64,000 nucleotides of DNA from Streptomyces flavofungini. GTDB taxonomy: Bacteria > Actinomycetota > Actinomycetes > Streptomycetales > Streptomycetaceae. Position 1 is the first letter of the stretch, and every line of letters begins with the position of its first letter. Position numbers and translations under genes: made by a program. This document shows, piece after piece, positions 18,455 to 28,900 of this stretch. A model generated the notes under the pieces. It saw nothing but the letters and a program-made list of their open reading frames with translations, was not told the DNA's origin and made no database searches. The stretch is from contig NZ_CP128846.1 in the NCBI RefSeq assembly GCF_030388665.1, positions 2,582,001 through 2,646,000 on the forward strand, written 5' to 3'.

Positions 18455-18847
18455 TCACCCATCGAGAGATTTTGACGAGTCATCAACATCCTGACTCCAA
18501 GACCTCTCCAGACTCGCCTTCGCCACTCTCGCTGCAGCCCGAAGCTCTCGCCATTCGACCGCTTCTTCGAGCGCAACCTCAGTCCAAATGGGCTCGGACC
18601 CCGCACTTACAGAATCCGCGCGTCCATCGACCGACTGAAGCATGAGATATTCCTCATGACTCAGCGAACGATCGCCCACTCTGGCGCGAGCCACATGCAG
18701 CACGTCGTCGAACTGAAGCAAGATCTCATCTGCTCCCACACCTGACGCCTGCAAATACGCAGCTTGACGATCGGGTTCTGCGCTGAGCAGGTCCAACACG
18801 GCGAGAGTCCATCGCCGAAAGTCGGCCAGCTTTCGCTCCCCGGTCAT
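18455..18847 (-). CDS. Probable immunity protein of the Rhs toxin
   Basis: 130 residues, acidic, rich in Ala, Glu and Asp, with no signal peptide or membrane segment; I recognise no family. Its ATG overlaps the stop of the giant Rhs gene by four bases (ATGA), with GGGAGGG ahead inside the toxin gene, so it is co-translated with the toxin. A small cytoplasmic protein directly after a polymorphic toxin, in the same operon and with the same raised A+T content, is the standard position of a cognate immunity protein. The predicted role, binding and neutralising the C-terminal toxin in self and sister cells, is inference from position only. Confidence 0.7.
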   Translation of the reverse strand: MTGERKLADFRRWTLAVLDLLSAEPDRQAAYLQASGVGADEILLQFDDVLHVARARVGDRSLSHEEYLMLQSVDGRADSVSAGSEPIWTEVALEEAVEWRELRAAARVAKASLERSWSQDVDDSSKSLDG

Positions 18848-21800
18848 CGAATGATCCCTCCCAGATCTCCTTCAGGGCCCACGACTCTCCAGTAGGCACC
18901 ATCGCCATGATGGCCACCACCAGGATTCCACCTGAGCATCCGACCGGTCGGATCTCCTCGACCAGTGTATTCGCGAATCACCCATCCACCTCCAGCATTC
19001 TTGCCGCGCCCCAAACCTTCTTCACGCCATCCCGACTTACCCGCAAAGAACGGCTTGACCTGATCGGGTGTTACGCCACCCCTGAGGGCCGACGGCGTAT
19101 CGAAGATGTCATTCGCTGAGCGAATACCCGGAAGTTGACCAGCCTCCTCCGCGAGCTGCCTACGAAGTTTCTCTCTATTCGCAGCACTCGTAGAGCAATC
19201 ACTGTTGTGAACGAGAACCGGAGTGTCCCCCGCCAACACATAGTACGTGTGCAAGCCCTCGACGGTGAGGTTGTACGTACGCTGATGGTCCAGGTACTGG
19301 CGGGCGGCGGTCACGGTGACGGTGCGACCGTCGTCCGTGCGCAGGGTCGCGCCGGGCTTGAGGTCTCCGGCCTCGATCCAGTCCTCCTGGTCGACCGACC
19401 AGAAGGGGTGTTCGTAGGTGGCGGTCAGCTTTTCGGGGCCGTCGGGGGTGTTGATGGTGAGTTCGGTGAACTGCTTGTCATCGTCGGTGACGATGGTCGC
19501 GGTGACTTCGCGTTCGCTGGTCTCCCCGGTTTCCGGGTCGGTGGCCAGGACCTTGTCGCCTAGTTCGACGTCCTCGATATTCTTGGTCGAACCGTCAGCC
19601 ATGAGGATGCCGGTACCGGCCAGGAAGCACTTGCAGTTAGAGGGCACGCCTCTCCCTGCCTTACCGGCGGCTTCCTCCCCCTTCTCTGTTTTCTTGAGCC
19701 CCTTGAATACGCCCTTCAGCGGCTTGAGGATTTTGCCCCACGGGAGTAGATCCGCGCCTGTTTCGGCGCACTCCACAGTGACTCCGGGGTGGGTGCCACA
19801 GGTCTTCCACGAGTTGACGTCGGGAAGCAGCATTTTCGGCACATCTTTTGTGCCACCACTGGAGAAGAAGTTCCTCAGACCAGGGAAAATTCCACCATTC
19901 ATGCGGCCGAATGGGTTCCCGGGAAGACTCAGTCCGATCTGGGTTACCCGGCCGCCACCACCACCACCGGTGTACAGCGCATGCCTGGTGGATCCGCCAC
20001 CGCCGCTGTAGCCGCCGCCGATACTCCGGCCACCGCCACCGCCACCGCCACCGCCAAAGCTGGGGCTGGCGTTGCTGTCCCTGTAGTAGGAGGTGACTCG
20101 GTTGTACAGCTTTATGGCGTTATGGACCACTCCGACGAGGCCGAGGGCGTCGGAGATCGAGAACTTGCCCGATGGGTCGGAATACACCAGCGGGCTGTTG
20201 TTGCCGTAGGCGTACCCGTGCATCTGCTGTGGGTCCGTCAGGTCCATGATCGGGTCGACGGAGGTGAAGCGGCCGGTGGCGGGGTCGTATTCGCGGGCGC
20301 CGAGGTGGATCAGGCCGGTGGAGGCCGTGTCGTCGGTGCCGCCGACGAACGTCTTCGTGCCGGGCCAGGTCTTGGGCTTCTCGCCGCGTGGGCCGCCGAA
20401 GGGCAGGGTGCGGCGCTGGTTCAGCTTCAGGTCGGCTGCCGCGATGGAGAGCTGGCCGGTGCCCTGATGGTCGGCGGTGGTGAAGGTGACCGTGCCGTCG
20501 TCCGCGATGACGGCCTCGTGGCCGCCGCCCAAGGGGGTGTAGCGGGTGGCCTTGGCCTTGGAGGCGCCCTTGGCGAGGGTGACTTCGGTGTGGCCGAGGT
20601 AGAGGGTGGTCTCCGTCGGAGTGCGGGCGATCAGGCGGTTGCCGTCGGTGTCGTAGAGGTACTCCGTGGTCTTGGTCTTCGCCTTGCCGTTCCCGCTGGT
20701 GTCCGGTTCGGTGACCTTGGCCAGGTGGCCCTCGGCGTCCCAGGTCAGCTTCTGGGTGTCGCCGCGCAGGGTGCGGGTGGTGGTGTTGCCGGTCGGGTCG
20801 TAGCCGTAGGAGTCCTTGGTGGCACTTCCGCCGGGCTGCTGGGTGGTGACCGAGGTCAGGGTGTGCGGCTGCGGGGTGCCCGGCTTGGGGTAGGCGTAGG
20901 TGCGCTTGGTGTCCTTGGCCTGGGTGCCGGTCGCCCCGGTGGTGTCGTGGAGGGTTTCGGTGAGACGGTTGCCCGCCTTGTCGTAGGTGTAGGAGTGCCA
21001 GTACGGGGCCGGGCCGCCGATCTTGTCACCGGCCGGGGCGGTGCCGCAGGTCTTGTCGCCCTGGGTCCACGCCTCGGTGAGGCGGCGCAGGTAGTCGTAG
21101 TCGAAGCACTGGGTGTCGGTGCCGGTGCGCGAGACGTCCGAGACGGACAGGACGTTGCCCGCGTCGTCGTAGCCGTAGGTCTTGTGCTCGTCGACGCCCG
21201 GCTGGTCCTCGCGGTCGACGCGGGAGGTGGCCAGGCGCTGGGTGCCCCACTCGTAGGTGTTGGTGGCCCAGACCTTCTTGCCATCGCCGCCCAAGGTGTA
21301 CTGGAGCGGCTTGCCGGTGAGCGAGTAGCTGGTCTCCGTCTTGAAGCCGAGAGCCAGGGTGGAGAGGGGCCGCAGGGTCTCCTTGTCGTACGAGATGGAG
21401 TAGCCGTCGCCCCCGAGCGACCCGGCCGCGGAGTAGCTCACGCCTCCGACAAGGCCTGCGGTGGTGTAGCGGGTGCCGGTCTTGTAGGTGCCCGCCAGGG
21501 CACCCTCCTTCTCGGGGATCTCCACCTGGGTCTTCATCGGACGGTAGAGGCGGTCGACCATCGTCACCTTGGACGTGTACGCCGCCCCGTCCACGTAGCG
21601 CGTGGACTCGGTCAGCTGGCCCTTGGCCCCGGCCAGGGTGTCGTAGACCCACTTGGCGCGCAGTTCGCCGGTGGGGCCACCCTCGCGCAGCTCGGTCTTG
21701 CGGCCGAGGTTGTCGTAGACGTGGGCCAGGACGGTGTCGCGGGCGTCCTTGGTCGCGGTGACCTGGCCGCGGTCGTCGTACGTGGTGGTCGTCCTGCCCT

Positions 21801-24800
21801 TGTCCGGGTCGTCGGCGCTTGTCTGGCGGCCCATCTGGTCGTAGCCGTACGACCAGGAGTTGCCCGCCGGGTCGGTGACCTTGGCCAGCTCGCCGCGCGG
21901 TGTGTACGCGTACGTCGTCGTGTCGTAGGGAGCGGCAGCCGCGCGCTTGTGGTGCTGGCGCAGTTCCGTGGTGCGGTCGCGGGCGTCGGTGAGGGTGGTG
22001 GTGGCGGTGGCGCCTTCGGGCGGGATGACGGTGGTGCGGTCGCCGCCGTAGATGGTCTTGGTGGTGGCCAGGACCTTGCCGCCGTCGCCGTTGCCCGCGA
22101 TCTGCTGCGCCTGGACCGGGCGACCCAGGCCGTCGTAGGTGGTGCGGGTCTGGGACTCGACGCTCAGCGCGTTGTCGGGCTTGAACAGGTCGCGGTTCGG
22201 TTTGCCCTCGGTGTAGTAGGGGGCGAACGTCTTGGTGGCCAGGCCGCGTTCGTCGTAGAAGGTGTCGGAGAGGATGCGGCCGCCGTCCGGGCCGACCGCC
22301 TGACTCTGGCGCTCGCGCAGGAACCCGTCGTAGAGGGCGTACGAGGGGATCTGGCCGCCGTTGTTGTTCAGGGTCTGGGTGCGGACCGCGACCGGCTTGC
22401 CCTCGTCCACGAAGTACGTGAACTCGTAGCTGGGGGTGTTGCTGGTGCGGCGGTCGGGCAGCCACACCTTGGCCGAGCGGCCGAGCGCGTCGTAGGTCAG
22501 CTCGGTGCGCTTGCCGTTGGTGTCCACCGTGGCCGCCGGCTGGCCGCGCAGCGGCTCCAGTTCGGTGACCGACGTCTGCGCCGAGTCGGGGTCGGCTGCC
22601 TTCGCCGGGGGCGTCGTCTCCGTCATCTTGGCCGGGAAGCCGGTGGCGGGGGTGTATGCCGTGGTGGTGGTACGGCCGTCCTTGCGCACGCTGACCACGG
22701 GGGCGCCGCTGCCGGTGACCGTGACGTCAGCCGTCAGGTCCGTGGCCGTCAGCTGACGGCCGTAGCCGTCGAAGGTGGCGCCGGACTCCAGGTAGGTGGC
22801 CTTGGAGCCGTCGTGCTTCTTCAGCGTGGCGGTCGCCGTGGCGTCACCCTTGGTGGGGGCATCGCCGTAGCCGCCGCCGTCGTAGGCCGTGCGCACATCG
22901 GAGACCACGTCCTTGGCGCGGTCCGGCTTGTCGGCGCACGCGCCGGTCACCGTCTCCACGCGTGACGGCAGCATCAGGATGTTCTTGTCGGTGTTGGTGG
23001 CGTAGGTGGTGCGGGTGCACTGGTTGTCGGAGGCCGTGGTGCTGTCGCCCCGGTCGTCGACCTGCACGGGGCGTCCCGCGACGGTGTCGTACGTCGTCGA
23101 GGCGGAGGTGGTGCGCCAGTCCTTGCCCGCGCCGTCGTCCAGCGAGGTCCAGGTCTTGGTGTGGGAGGCGCCGGTGAGGTTGGCGGTCACCGTGCCCCAG
23201 TCACGTACCTTCTTCGCCGTCTGGTGGTGCCAGGGACGGTTGACGGTCTTGGACAGCACCTTGCCGCCCGGACCGGAGTAGGCGACCGTCTTGTACTCCA
23301 GACCGGCCGCGGACTCGTGATCGGTGATCGGGTCACCCTCGCCGTCGCCGAGCGCGACGTCGACGGACTTGGTGCCGCCGGAGAGCTCCTTGCGGTCGCC
23401 GTCCATGCCGCGCAGGAAGTAGGAGTCGTTCTGCGACTTCAGCGCGTCGCCGCCGCCCTGGCCGCCCGTCTTCACGCGGACGTGGCCGTAGCCACGCCAC
23501 TGCGACCAGGTCTTGAACTTCTTCTTCGTCAGACCGTCGTCATCGTCGTAGTGCCAGGCCGCGCCGCCCAGGTAGTCGTACGTCGTGACGGCGTCGGGTG
23601 CGCCGCCGGTGCGGTCGGTAGTGGTCGTGGAGGTGACCACGTACTTGTTGAACCACTGCTTGTCGGGGTCATCCCCCGAGTCGCCGCCGATGTACTGGGG
23701 GAAGCAGCGCGTGGTGTTGGACTGCGGGGTGGGCAGCGCGTCCCACTTGCATGCCGGGGCCGAGTAGTTGACGTCGACCTGGCCGCCGGACTCGTCGGCG
23801 ATCGTGGACAGGCGGGACTTGATGAACGGGGCGTAGCCGTCGCCGATCTTGTCCAGCCGGTTTTCGAGCTGGGTGTAGGAGAAGGTGGTCCGCGGCAGCG
23901 TCACCGCGGGCTCGGCGGTGTGGCCGGTGCGCTCGACGGAGCTGAGGAGGAGCTGGTAGTCGACGTCCGCCTTGCCCCAGCGGTGGCGCAGCCGCCAGGA
24001 GTCGACCTTGCTGTAGGTGTCGCCCTTGAGGACCTGGGTGGTCACACCCGTCAGGCGCTTACGGGTGAAGAAGGACGGGGACAGGCGGCCCTTGTCGCAC
24101 TTGGTGCCCGCCTTGCAGTTCAGGTCCCACGGCGTGTCGTACCAGTAGAAGGCGTCCTTCTCGATGTCCTTGCAGTCGGTCTTGCTGCCGGCGAAGCATC
24201 GCTCGCCGGTGGTGAAGTCGACCTTGGCCAGCGGCTTGCCGCCGTACATGGAGGAGGACTTCAGGCCGTACTCGATGCGCTTGAGGGAGCCGCCGCGCGT
24301 GTAGGGGGTGTCGTCCTCGGCCTTGAGGTTGCGGCCGTAGGAGTTCTTCTCCTGGTCGTAGTAGTACGCCATCGCGTTGCCGCGTGGGTCCACGACGTAG
24401 TCGAGGTTCCAGCGCCAGGCCTGCTGGCACCAGGAGCTGGCGAAGGAGTCCTTGTGGCAGGGCTCCCCGCTGTTGTTGCCGAAGACCGGCACCGTCCACG
24501 TCGAGCCGGTGGTGGCCTTGCCGCTCTTCCAGCCCGGCAGGCGGTTGTAGCCGAAGTAGTAGCGCACACCGTCGGGGTTGGTCAGGCGCCAGTACTCGCC
24601 GTCGTTGTCGCCGTTGCCCCGCTTGCTGGAGGTCAGCCTCTTGATCCGGCTGCCGTCGTCCTGCTGGAACTTGAACTCGCCGTCACCGGCCGGGACGAGT
24701 TCGCCGCCCTTGCCGTTGAAGGTGATGAACGCGTTGTCGTAGCCCCAGCACTGGTCGCCCGGCTTGTTGCCGTCCTTGCCCTTCTCGCCGTCGTCGGCGC

Positions 24801-25839
24801 ACGCCTTGTAGCGGCGCTCGATGTAGCCGGGCCACAGGTCGAATCCGTCACCGGCCCAGGAGGACTGGTTGTTCGTGGTGCCGGTGCGGCCGTCGATGGA
24901 GCCCGAGGAGTAGGACAGGCCCACCTTCGGCTGCAGTTCGCCCGGCACTTCCGGGACCGGCATGTCGTACGACCAGGAGAAGTCACCGGTGCGCAGGTCC
25001 GTGTCCCACTTCGCGGACGGGGACAGCGAGGTCGCCTTGTAGTCGCCGTTCTCGCTCTTCTCCTCCGCGACGGCCGCGAGCACGGTCGGGGCGGCGGAGC
25101 GCAGGGTGACCGCGTTCGCGGTCAGGGTCTGCTTCTCGGTGTCGTTGACGGTGCGGAGGGGCTTCGGCGTGCGGCACGCCGCCTTGGCGGGGCTGTCCAG
25201 CGCGCAGTCCGGCAGCTGGACCAGGGTGAGGCGGGAGGCGTAGCCGCCACCGAATGCCTCCGCGAAGCCGGAGTAGTCGACCTTGGCCTTGACCACGCCG
25301 GGCTTGTCGCCCTTGCCGTCCCTCGGTTCGAGGGTGAACAGCAGGCCCTTCACGCCCGCTCGATCGGCCGCCTTCCGGCTCAGCACGCGGGTCTCGACGC
25401 CACCTCGCGCGGCGGGTGTGGGGGCCTTGGCGCTGCGGCGGGCGGTGGTGAGGGCTGAAGCCTTCGGGGCACCGACGGCCAGTGGCAGGCCCTTGGCCCG
25501 CTTCGGCTCACCGGCGGCCTTCGGCGCGGCGTCCGGCACGGTCACCACGGCCGAACCGGGGCGCGGCCAGGAGGCCTTGGGCTTCCCCGGGGGCGTCGTC
25601 GGCCCCGGGTCGATCCGGCGCGGCTCGACGCGTACGCCGTCACGGCCCTTCACCGGCTTCTCCGCCGAGGGGAGACCGGGGCGTCCGCCGTCGTCGGCGG
25701 TCGCCACCGGGGTGGCGGCGGCCTGGAGCAGCGTGCCCACCATCACGGCGGACACGGCCAGGGCCACTCTTCGCCGCAGCGCTTTCGAGCCACGGCGTGG
25801 TCTGGATATGCCGTTCATTATGTGAATCAGATCCCTCAT
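18844..25839 (-). CDS. Secreted Rhs/YD-repeat polymorphic toxin with Hint domain
   Basis: 2331 residues. Order: N-terminal signal-like segment (KALRRRVALAVSAVMVGTLLQAA), a Pro/Lys/Ala-rich region, an SpvB/TcdB-like start of the cage (LQPKVGLSYSSGSIDGRTG), many YD repeats (for example TTYDGLGRPVQAQQ, VYDNLGRKTELREGG), and the Rhs core hallmark HLGAREYDPATGRFTSVDPI. Then come a Gly-rich linker, a Hint autoprocessing domain (residues about 2071-2212, from CFLAGTGILMADGS through TYEHPFW to VLVHN), and a 119-residue C-terminal domain that should be released after the HN. This is the architecture of contact- or secretion-dependent interbacterial toxins. Start ATG 25839 is kept; ATG 25818 is an alternative and neither has an ideal ribosome site. 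A LamG gene precedes it and a small overlapping gene follows. Confidence 0.92.
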   Translation of the reverse strand: MRDLIHIMNGISRPRRGSKALRRRVALAVSAVMVGTLLQAAATPVATADDGGRPGLPSAEKPVKGRDGVRVEPRRIDPGPTTPPGKPKASWPRPGSAVVTVPDAAPKAAGEPKRAKGLPLAVGAPKASALTTARRSAKAPTPAARGGVETRVLSRKAADRAGVKGLLFTLEPRDGKGDKPGVVKAKVDYSGFAEAFGGGYASRLTLVQLPDCALDSPAKAACRTPKPLRTVNDTEKQTLTANAVTLRSAAPTVLAAVAEEKSENGDYKATSLSPSAKWDTDLRTGDFSWSYDMPVPEVPGELQPKVGLSYSSGSIDGRTGTTNNQSSWAGDGFDLWPGYIERRYKACADDGEKGKDGNKPGDQCWGYDNAFITFNGKGGELVPAGDGEFKFQQDDGSRIKRLTSSKRGNGDNDGEYWRLTNPDGVRYYFGYNRLPGWKSGKATTGSTWTVPVFGNNSGEPCHKDSFASSWCQQAWRWNLDYVVDPRGNAMAYYYDQEKNSYGRNLKAEDDTPYTRGGSLKRIEYGLKSSSMYGGKPLAKVDFTTGERCFAGSKTDCKDIEKDAFYWYDTPWDLNCKAGTKCDKGRLSPSFFTRKRLTGVTTQVLKGDTYSKVDSWRLRHRWGKADVDYQLLLSSVERTGHTAEPAVTLPRTTFSYTQLENRLDKIGDGYAPFIKSRLSTIADESGGQVDVNYSAPACKWDALPTPQSNTTRCFPQYIGGDSGDDPDKQWFNKYVVTSTTTTDRTGGAPDAVTTYDYLGGAAWHYDDDDGLTKKKFKTWSQWRGYGHVRVKTGGQGGGDALKSQNDSYFLRGMDGDRKELSGGTKSVDVALGDGEGDPITDHESAAGLEYKTVAYSGPGGKVLSKTVNRPWHHQTAKKVRDWGTVTANLTGASHTKTWTSLDDGAGKDWRTTSASTTYDTVAGRPVQVDDRGDSTTASDNQCTRTTYATNTDKNILMLPSRVETVTGACADKPDRAKDVVSDVRTAYDGGGYGDAPTKGDATATATLKKHDGSKATYLESGATFDGYGRQLTATDLTADVTVTGSGAPVVSVRKDGRTTTTAYTPATGFPAKMTETTPPAKAADPDSAQTSVTELEPLRGQPAATVDTNGKRTELTYDALGRSAKVWLPDRRTSNTPSYEFTYFVDEGKPVAVRTQTLNNNGGQIPSYALYDGFLRERQSQAVGPDGGRILSDTFYDERGLATKTFAPYYTEGKPNRDLFKPDNALSVESQTRTTYDGLGRPVQAQQIAGNGDGGKVLATTKTIYGGDRTTVIPPEGATATTTLTDARDRTTELRQHHKRAAAAPYDTTTYAYTPRGELAKVTDPAGNSWSYGYDQMGRQTSADDPDKGRTTTTYDDRGQVTATKDARDTVLAHVYDNLGRKTELREGGPTGELRAKWVYDTLAGAKGQLTESTRYVDGAAYTSKVTMVDRLYRPMKTQVEIPEKEGALAGTYKTGTRYTTAGLVGGVSYSAAGSLGGDGYSISYDKETLRPLSTLALGFKTETSYSLTGKPLQYTLGGDGKKVWATNTYEWGTQRLATSRVDREDQPGVDEHKTYGYDDAGNVLSVSDVSRTGTDTQCFDYDYLRRLTEAWTQGDKTCGTAPAGDKIGGPAPYWHSYTYDKAGNRLTETLHDTTGATGTQAKDTKRTYAYPKPGTPQPHTLTSVTTQQPGGSATKDSYGYDPTGNTTTRTLRGDTQKLTWDAEGHLAKVTEPDTSGNGKAKTKTTEYLYDTDGNRLIARTPTETTLYLGHTEVTLAKGASKAKATRYTPLGGGHEAVIADDGTVTFTTADHQGTGQLSIAAADLKLNQRRTLPFGGPRGEKPKTWPGTKTFVGGTDDTASTGLIHLGAREYDPATGRFTSVDPIMDLTDPQQMHGYAYGNNSPLVYSDPSGKFSISDALGLVGVVHNAIKLYNRVTSYYRDSNASPSFGGGGGGGGGRSIGGGYSGGGGSTRHALYTGGGGGGRVTQIGLSLPGNPFGRMNGGIFPGLRNFFSSGGTKDVPKMLLPDVNSWKTCGTHPGVTVECAETGADLLPWGKILKPLKGVFKGLKKTEKGEEAAGKAGRGVPSNCKCFLAGTGILMADGSTKNIEDVELGDKVLATDPETGETSEREVTATIVTDDDKQFTELTINTPDGPEKLTATYEHPFWSVDQEDWIEAGDLKPGATLRTDDGRTVTVTAARQYLDHQRTYNLTVEGLHTYYVLAGDTPVLVHNSDCSTSAANREKLRRQLAEEAGQLPGIRSANDIFDTPSALRGGVTPDQVKPFFAGKSGWREEGLGRGKNAGGGWVIREYTGRGDPTGRMLRWNPGGGHHGDGAYWRVVGPEGDLGGIIR

Positions 25840-25946
25840 GTGCCGCCGGTACAGCGGCGTGCCTGACTGCCCGCCGTGGAGATCAAGGGGGCAGGGTCGA
25901 TACCTATGAAAAGAAGGAAGAGAAGGAGACGGAAAAGGGGTGGGGA

Positions 25947-25975
25947 CGGTGGGCCCCGGCGTGCGGGACCCACCG
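25947..25975 (-). terminator. Hairpin between the LamG and Rhs genes
   Basis: CGGTGGG/CCCACCG stem with a 15-base loop right after the LamG gene stop. On the minus strand it is followed by a long pyrimidine-rich run (TCCTTCTCTTCCTTCTTTTC), unusual for this genome. It may be a true intrinsic terminator or attenuator within the 145-base gap, controlling how much of the downstream toxin is made. Confidence 0.6.
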
Positions 25976-25984
25976 CGTAAGCGA

Positions 25985-28900
25985 TCAGCTGTTCCTGGGG
26001 ACCTCGGTCGGTACGCTGTCCCATTGGCCGGCTAGCCACTCGATCTGGTCGTCGGACAGTGCGCCCTGGAAGGCCCACACGTCGTCCACGGCGCCGGGGA
26101 AGTAGCCGCCCCAGGCCCCGCCGGTCTTCTCCCGGCCCACCTGAAGCGCCTTGGTCGCCTTGAACGCCAGCGTGTTGTCCGACCAGGAGATCAGGTCCTG
26201 GCAGCCGGACTCGTCGGCATCACCGTCGCCGTCCGCGTCACCGCAGGCGACCTCCTGCAAGCTGCCGTTCACGTACAGGCGGGCCTGCTTGGCGAAGCCG
26301 TCGTAGACCACCGCGAGGTGGTTCCACTCGCGGGCATCGTTGAAGTCGCTGTTGCTCACCCGCGTGACCGTGGCGTCCGAGCCGTCCTTGTCCGGCACCG
26401 TCAGCTCCCAGCGACCAAGCCCCTCAGGGTCCTTGGCGTCCGGTACGAAGCGGACGCTGAAGGCACTCTCCTTCTCGCCCTGCCCGCTGACCAGCGACAC
26501 GCCCCGCTTGGGCAGCGCGGCCGCCTGCGCCCACGCCGTGACCGTGAAGCTCCCGCTGGTGTCCACGGGCACCGGGTACATGGACGCGTAACCGCTGGTG
26601 CCGTTCAGCTGAAGGCCCTTGGCGTCGACCATGCCAGGGCCGAGCTTCGCCCCGCCGTACAGGCGCATCTCCTGCTCCTCCCCCGACAGATCCGGCGTGC
26701 CGGCCGGGCTCGATCCACTGGTCTCCTCGAAGTTCCAGCGGCCCTTGACCAGCGGGCGCTGCTGGAACATCTGCCGCACCTCGTCGGCCGAGACCGGCCG
26801 GTCCAGCAGGCGCACGTCGTCGATGCGGCCGGGGAAGTGGTTCGTGACCTGGCCGCTGTAGCTGCCCGCGCCGAGATACAGGGACTGGTCCGCGTAGAAG
26901 GCCCCGCCCAGCTTGGCCGAGCCCGCCTTGGAACCGTTCACATACAGCGTCAGAGTGTCGGCCACCGTGTCGTGCACGCCGACCAAGTGCACCCACTGCC
27001 GCGTGTACGCCTTGGTGCCCTCGGGCTGCATCGCCCGGATCGGCTTGGCGTCGGCAGAGTCGGCCGAGTACTGGTTGAACGCCCAGCGGTCGTAGGCGGA
27101 CGAGTAGTACAGCTCGAAGCCGGGCCGGTCCTTGCCCGCCTGCGCGGTGATGATCGCCGCCCCGTCCGGCTTCGTGTCCAGCCGCGCCCACGCGGAGACG
27201 GTGAAGCTGCGGGAGGTGTTCACGTGCGGGCCGCTGCTCCGGCCGATCCTGGCGTAGCCGCTGCTGCCGTCGAACCGGGCGGCCTTGCCCGCCACGCCCG
27301 TCACACCGGTGGTCACGCCGCCGGAGTACGTGGCCGGCAGAACGCCGCCGTGTCCCGAGACCTCCTTGGCGTCCGCCGCCTCGTCCAGGCCGAAGACGGC
27401 GACGGCCGGGCGGCCCGGGTCGCCGACACTCTCGTGCGCACGCAGCTTGTCGACCTCGTCCTGGGCCAGCGGCTTGTCGAACAGCTGCACCTCGTCGACG
27501 GCACCGGGGAAGAACGCCGACGGCTTGCCGCTGTAGGAAGCGGCCCCCAGTTGCAGCCCGCGGCGGGCCTCCCACGGCTTGCTGTAAGCGGTCTCACCGA
27601 CCTTCTTGCCACCCACGTACAGCTCCAGCACGTCACGCACCGAGTCGTACGAGCCCACCAGATGCGTCCACTTCCCCACGCTCACCCCGCCGGGCTTGTC
27701 CGCCATGACCCGGGCGATACCCGCATCCGCACTGTCGGACTTGTACTGATTGAACGCCCACCGGTCGTACGCCTTGGAGTAATACAGCTCGAACCCGGGA
27801 CTGTGGTTGCCCGGCTGCGTGGCGATCACAGCCGCCCCCTCCGGCATCCTCGACAGCTTCGCCCAGGCGGACACCGCGAAGCCGCGGCTGGTGTCCACCA
27901 CCGGAATGTCCGTGGCCGCGTAGCCGTCGCTACCGTTGAAGGACACCGCCGAACCGCGCACACCGGAGACGCCCGGAGTGGCACCGCCGTGCAGCTGCAG
28001 GGCGCGCGCGGGCGTCGAACCCTTCGCCTGTGCAGCCCCCTTCGGCTCGTCCAGCTGCCAGGTGGCCCGCTCGGGCTGACCGGCCCTGACCCGAAACTGG
28101 TAGGTGCGGATCTCGCTGCCGTTCCCCGCAGCGTCGAAGGCCTGAGCGGTGACGAAGTTCAGCCCCGGCCTGGCAGGCAGCACCTGCACGCTCTTCGCGC
28201 CACCACTGGATGTGCTCACCTCGTTCTTGGAACTGGGGTCGCCGTTGATCCCGTACCGGTAGGACGTCACGTCCTTGTCCGCGGCCTTCAGCTCGAACGC
28301 CCCGTATTTACCCACCCCGTCATTCCACGGGTCGCCCGGGTCCTCCGGATCCGAGACCGGATACTCGCCCGAGGAAACCGAAGGAGCCTTGGGGACCTTG
28401 GTGTCGTACACGAAATAGCAGCCCGTCGGGTCCCCGGCATACGACCAGGGCGAATACTGTGCCCCGTCATACGAGCGCACGTACCAGTGGATGCTCTTGT
28501 TCGTCGGGATGCTCTTCGGCAGGCTGATCGAGAAGTCCGATCCGGACTTCTTCGCCGACGTCCGCCCCGGCTTCCAGCGAGCGATGGTCCCCTTTCCGTC
28601 ACCAGCGTCCCACTTCGCCTGGAACTGCACCGACACGCTGTCCTTGTCGGGGTCGGTCACGTCCTTGGCGTAGATCTTCCCCAGCGTGCGCACGCGCGCC
28701 GCCTTGTCCGGCCTCTTGCACACACCGCCGTACTCCATGCTCAGCTGGGACATCTTCAGCTGGGAGGGCGGACGGTTGTACTTCACCCGCAGAAACGCCC
28801 GGTCCGAGAACCGCTTCCACCCGTACGCATCCGACTCGCTGCCCGCCCGCAGCCCGAACGTCATCGTCGACGCCTTGCCGTTGGCGGCGGACTGCACGGC

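Noticed and set aside
19204..19629. Hint region as a self-splicing intein
   Set aside because: It lies near the C-terminus with no endonuclease and is followed by a toxin-like domain, so autoprocessing cleavage rather than splicing is expected.
20000..20070. Gly-codon run in the Rhs gene as a possible structural or regulatory repeat
   Set aside because: It encodes the expected Gly-rich linker between the Rhs core and the Hint domain.
19789..22965. A 1058-residue open frame antisense to the Rhs gene
   Set aside because: Composition is a Val/Gly/Ala/Arg shadow of the YD repeats on the other strand; no start context or domain.
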